Position numbers and translations under genes: made by a program. Below, in pieces: positions 62,547-64,000 of a stretch of 64,000 nucleotides of DNA (within the stretch, counting starts at the first letter, position 1; each line of letters starts with the position of its first letter). This DNA comes from Orientallactaga sibirica (lineage: Eukaryota; Chordata; Mammalia; Rodentia; Dipodidae): assembly GCA_036365145.1 (NCBI GenBank), contig JAEOAD010000034.1:13979501-14043500 (forward strand). Reading direction: 5' to 3'. A model generated the notes under the pieces. It searched no databases, was not told the origin of the DNA, and saw only the letters and a program-made list of their open reading frames with translations.

Positions 62547-64000
62547 TGTTGCAGTCAGGTTCACATTGGTGACAGAAATCACCTGACCAAGAGCAGTTTT
62601 CAGGAAAAAAAAGTTTATTTTGGCTTACGGATTTGAGGGGGCTCCATGATGGCAGGGAAAATAATGGCATGAGCAGAGGGTGGACATAACCCCCTGGCCA
62701 ACATCAGGTGGACAATAGCAACAGAAGAGTGTGCCAAACACTGTCAAGAGGAAACTGGCTTCTTTCCCTTTTAGACCCTGACTCCCTCCCTCCCTCCCTT
62801 TATTTGGGTTTCCTTTGTTTGTTTGTTCACTGGATTGTCCATGGAAAGTGAATGAACTTTCTGTCCCTGGCCCCCATAAACTGATAACCATACATGACGT
62901 AAAATGCAATGCATACATCCAGTTTTAAAAGTCCCCATAGTTTTTAACAAACCAATGATGCTCAAACATCCCCATAGTACAAGGTCTTTAAGTGAGCTGT
63001 AATACCAAAAAACACCCACCAAAACCCATAATAGCACAGAATAAACATTCACACTGCAAAATATGGCATTGGGCATAGCAAAGAAATATTCAACCAATAC
63101 AAGATTTAAACAGAGCAAACATCAAATTCTGGAGCACCCAGTCCAGCAACTCTGACCAGTGATGAGTCTCTGGAGTTCCAATTCTGTCCCTCCAGCTAGG
63201 CTACTCACAGTCCCCAAAACCTTCATCCAGTGCCAGTAGCTCTCCTTGGCAGCCATCTCATAGTCCTGGCATCTCCACTGGGTCTCCACTGCAACCCACA
63301 GTTCATCCTCATGGCTCCATTGGACTCCACACAGCAAACTCAACAAGCCTGTTTCACATTGCCCATGGCCATTTTCAAAATACAAAACCGTGTTGCCATG
63401 ATGTAAAATGTAATACATTCAGTCCAACTTTAAGAGTCCTTATAGTTTTTATCAATCCCAATGATATTCAAACATCCCCATAGTCCAAAGTCTTTTGACT
63501 GAGCCATAATACCAAAAAAAAAAAACAATAATGGCACAGAATAAAAATTCACACTGCCAAAGATGGCACTAGACATAGCAAAGAAATATTCAACCAATAC
63601 AAGATTTAAAACAAGCACAGCAAACATCAAACTCCATAGCTCAAAGTCCAACAACTCTAACCAGTGACAAGTCTCCAAATCCAATAATTCAAATCGGTAA
63701 TGAGTTTCTGGAGTTCTAATTCCACCCCTCCAGCTAGGCTACTCACAGTCCAAGAAAACATCTGGTGCTGGCAGCTCTCCTTGGCAGCCATCTCATAGTC
63801 CTGACATCTCCACTGGGTCTCTACTGCAACCACAGTTCATTCTCATGGCTCCATTGGGCCTCAATGCAGGTAATCCAACAAGCCTGCTTCACACTTCCCA
63901 TGGCCATTTTCACAATACAAAACTATGTTGAAAATTCAATGACCTTCTCTTTCCTGCATTGGTTATACTCTATAGCACCAGGTGGGCTACCAATTTATTA
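62547..64000 (-). mobile_element. Rearranged MaLR-like LTR and two internal copies
   Basis: A truncated LTR (62547-62760) is followed by a TCCC-rich patch, then an internal-region copy (about 62858-63396). At 63397 the sequence restarts in the internal region and runs to the window end, nearly identical to 59541-60140. The element probably extends beyond the window. The tandem internal copies show recombination or insertion of one element into another. Confidence 0.65.

Noticed and set aside
57397..64000. Search for C5 exon 2 after copy C
   Set aside because: No ISAPKIF or GYTEAF homologue was found; the intron probably runs past the window.

Overview
This window is mammalian nuclear DNA, almost certainly from a rodent. 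It is dominated by short interspersed repeats of two kinds. One is a tRNA-derived SINE with visible pol III A and B boxes (heads of the type GGCTGGAGAGATGGCTTAG). The other is a 7SL-derived B1-type SINE. L1 3' ends, MaLR-type LTR elements and processed pseudogenes make up much of the rest. The SINE consensus looks to me like that of jerboas (Jaculus) rather than mouse or rat, but this is inference. Most open frames in the window are translations of these repeats and are not genes.

The biological content is a cluster of complement C5-derived copies, all on the + strand. Copy A (21102-30817) has five exons with AG/GT borders and matching phases: the C5 signal peptide exon, the next two C5 exons (start of the beta chain), a 63-base exon corresponding to the C5 beta/alpha junction, and the exon encoding the C5a anaphylatoxin domain. 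The exons between the third C5 exon and the beta/alpha junction exon are absent, yet the frame stays open through all five exons. Read through the last donor, the product is 237 residues: a secreted protein joining an N-terminal C5 piece directly to C5a. It keeps all six C5a disulfide cysteines and the LGR end. It has lost the tetrabasic RPRR processing site and carries seven N-X-S/T sequons, few of which I recall in C5 itself. Copy B (43635-44950) is a decayed duplicate with a frameshifted exon 1 and an exon 2 split by a SINE. Copy C (57332-57396) is an intact exon 1 that best matches genuine C5; the rest of that gene would lie to the right of the window. All three copies keep an HNF1-type palindrome upstream, 110-111 bases from the start codon in A and C.

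Layout: 1-7290 SINE-rich spacer; 7290-13100 an old ERV remnant on the minus strand with an RPL37A retrocopy inside; 13100-18070 L1 and SINE debris; 18125-21101 duplicated flank and promoter of copy A; 21102-30817 copy A; 30818-40000 spacer with an ATP5MJ processed pseudogene and a complete non-autonomous MaLR element; 40003-44950 duplicated flank and copy B; 44951-56974 spacer; 56975-57396 promoter and exon 1 of C; 57397-64000 probable first intron of C5, filled with MaLR-like LTR elements. No CRISPR array, bacterial gene, rRNA gene or functional tRNA gene was seen.

If copy A is expressed, it would place a diverged C5a-like peptide under a liver-type C5 promoter, without the rest of C5 (thioester-like domain, C345C domain, MAC assembly surface). 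Whether it is expressed, processed or active cannot be told from sequence.
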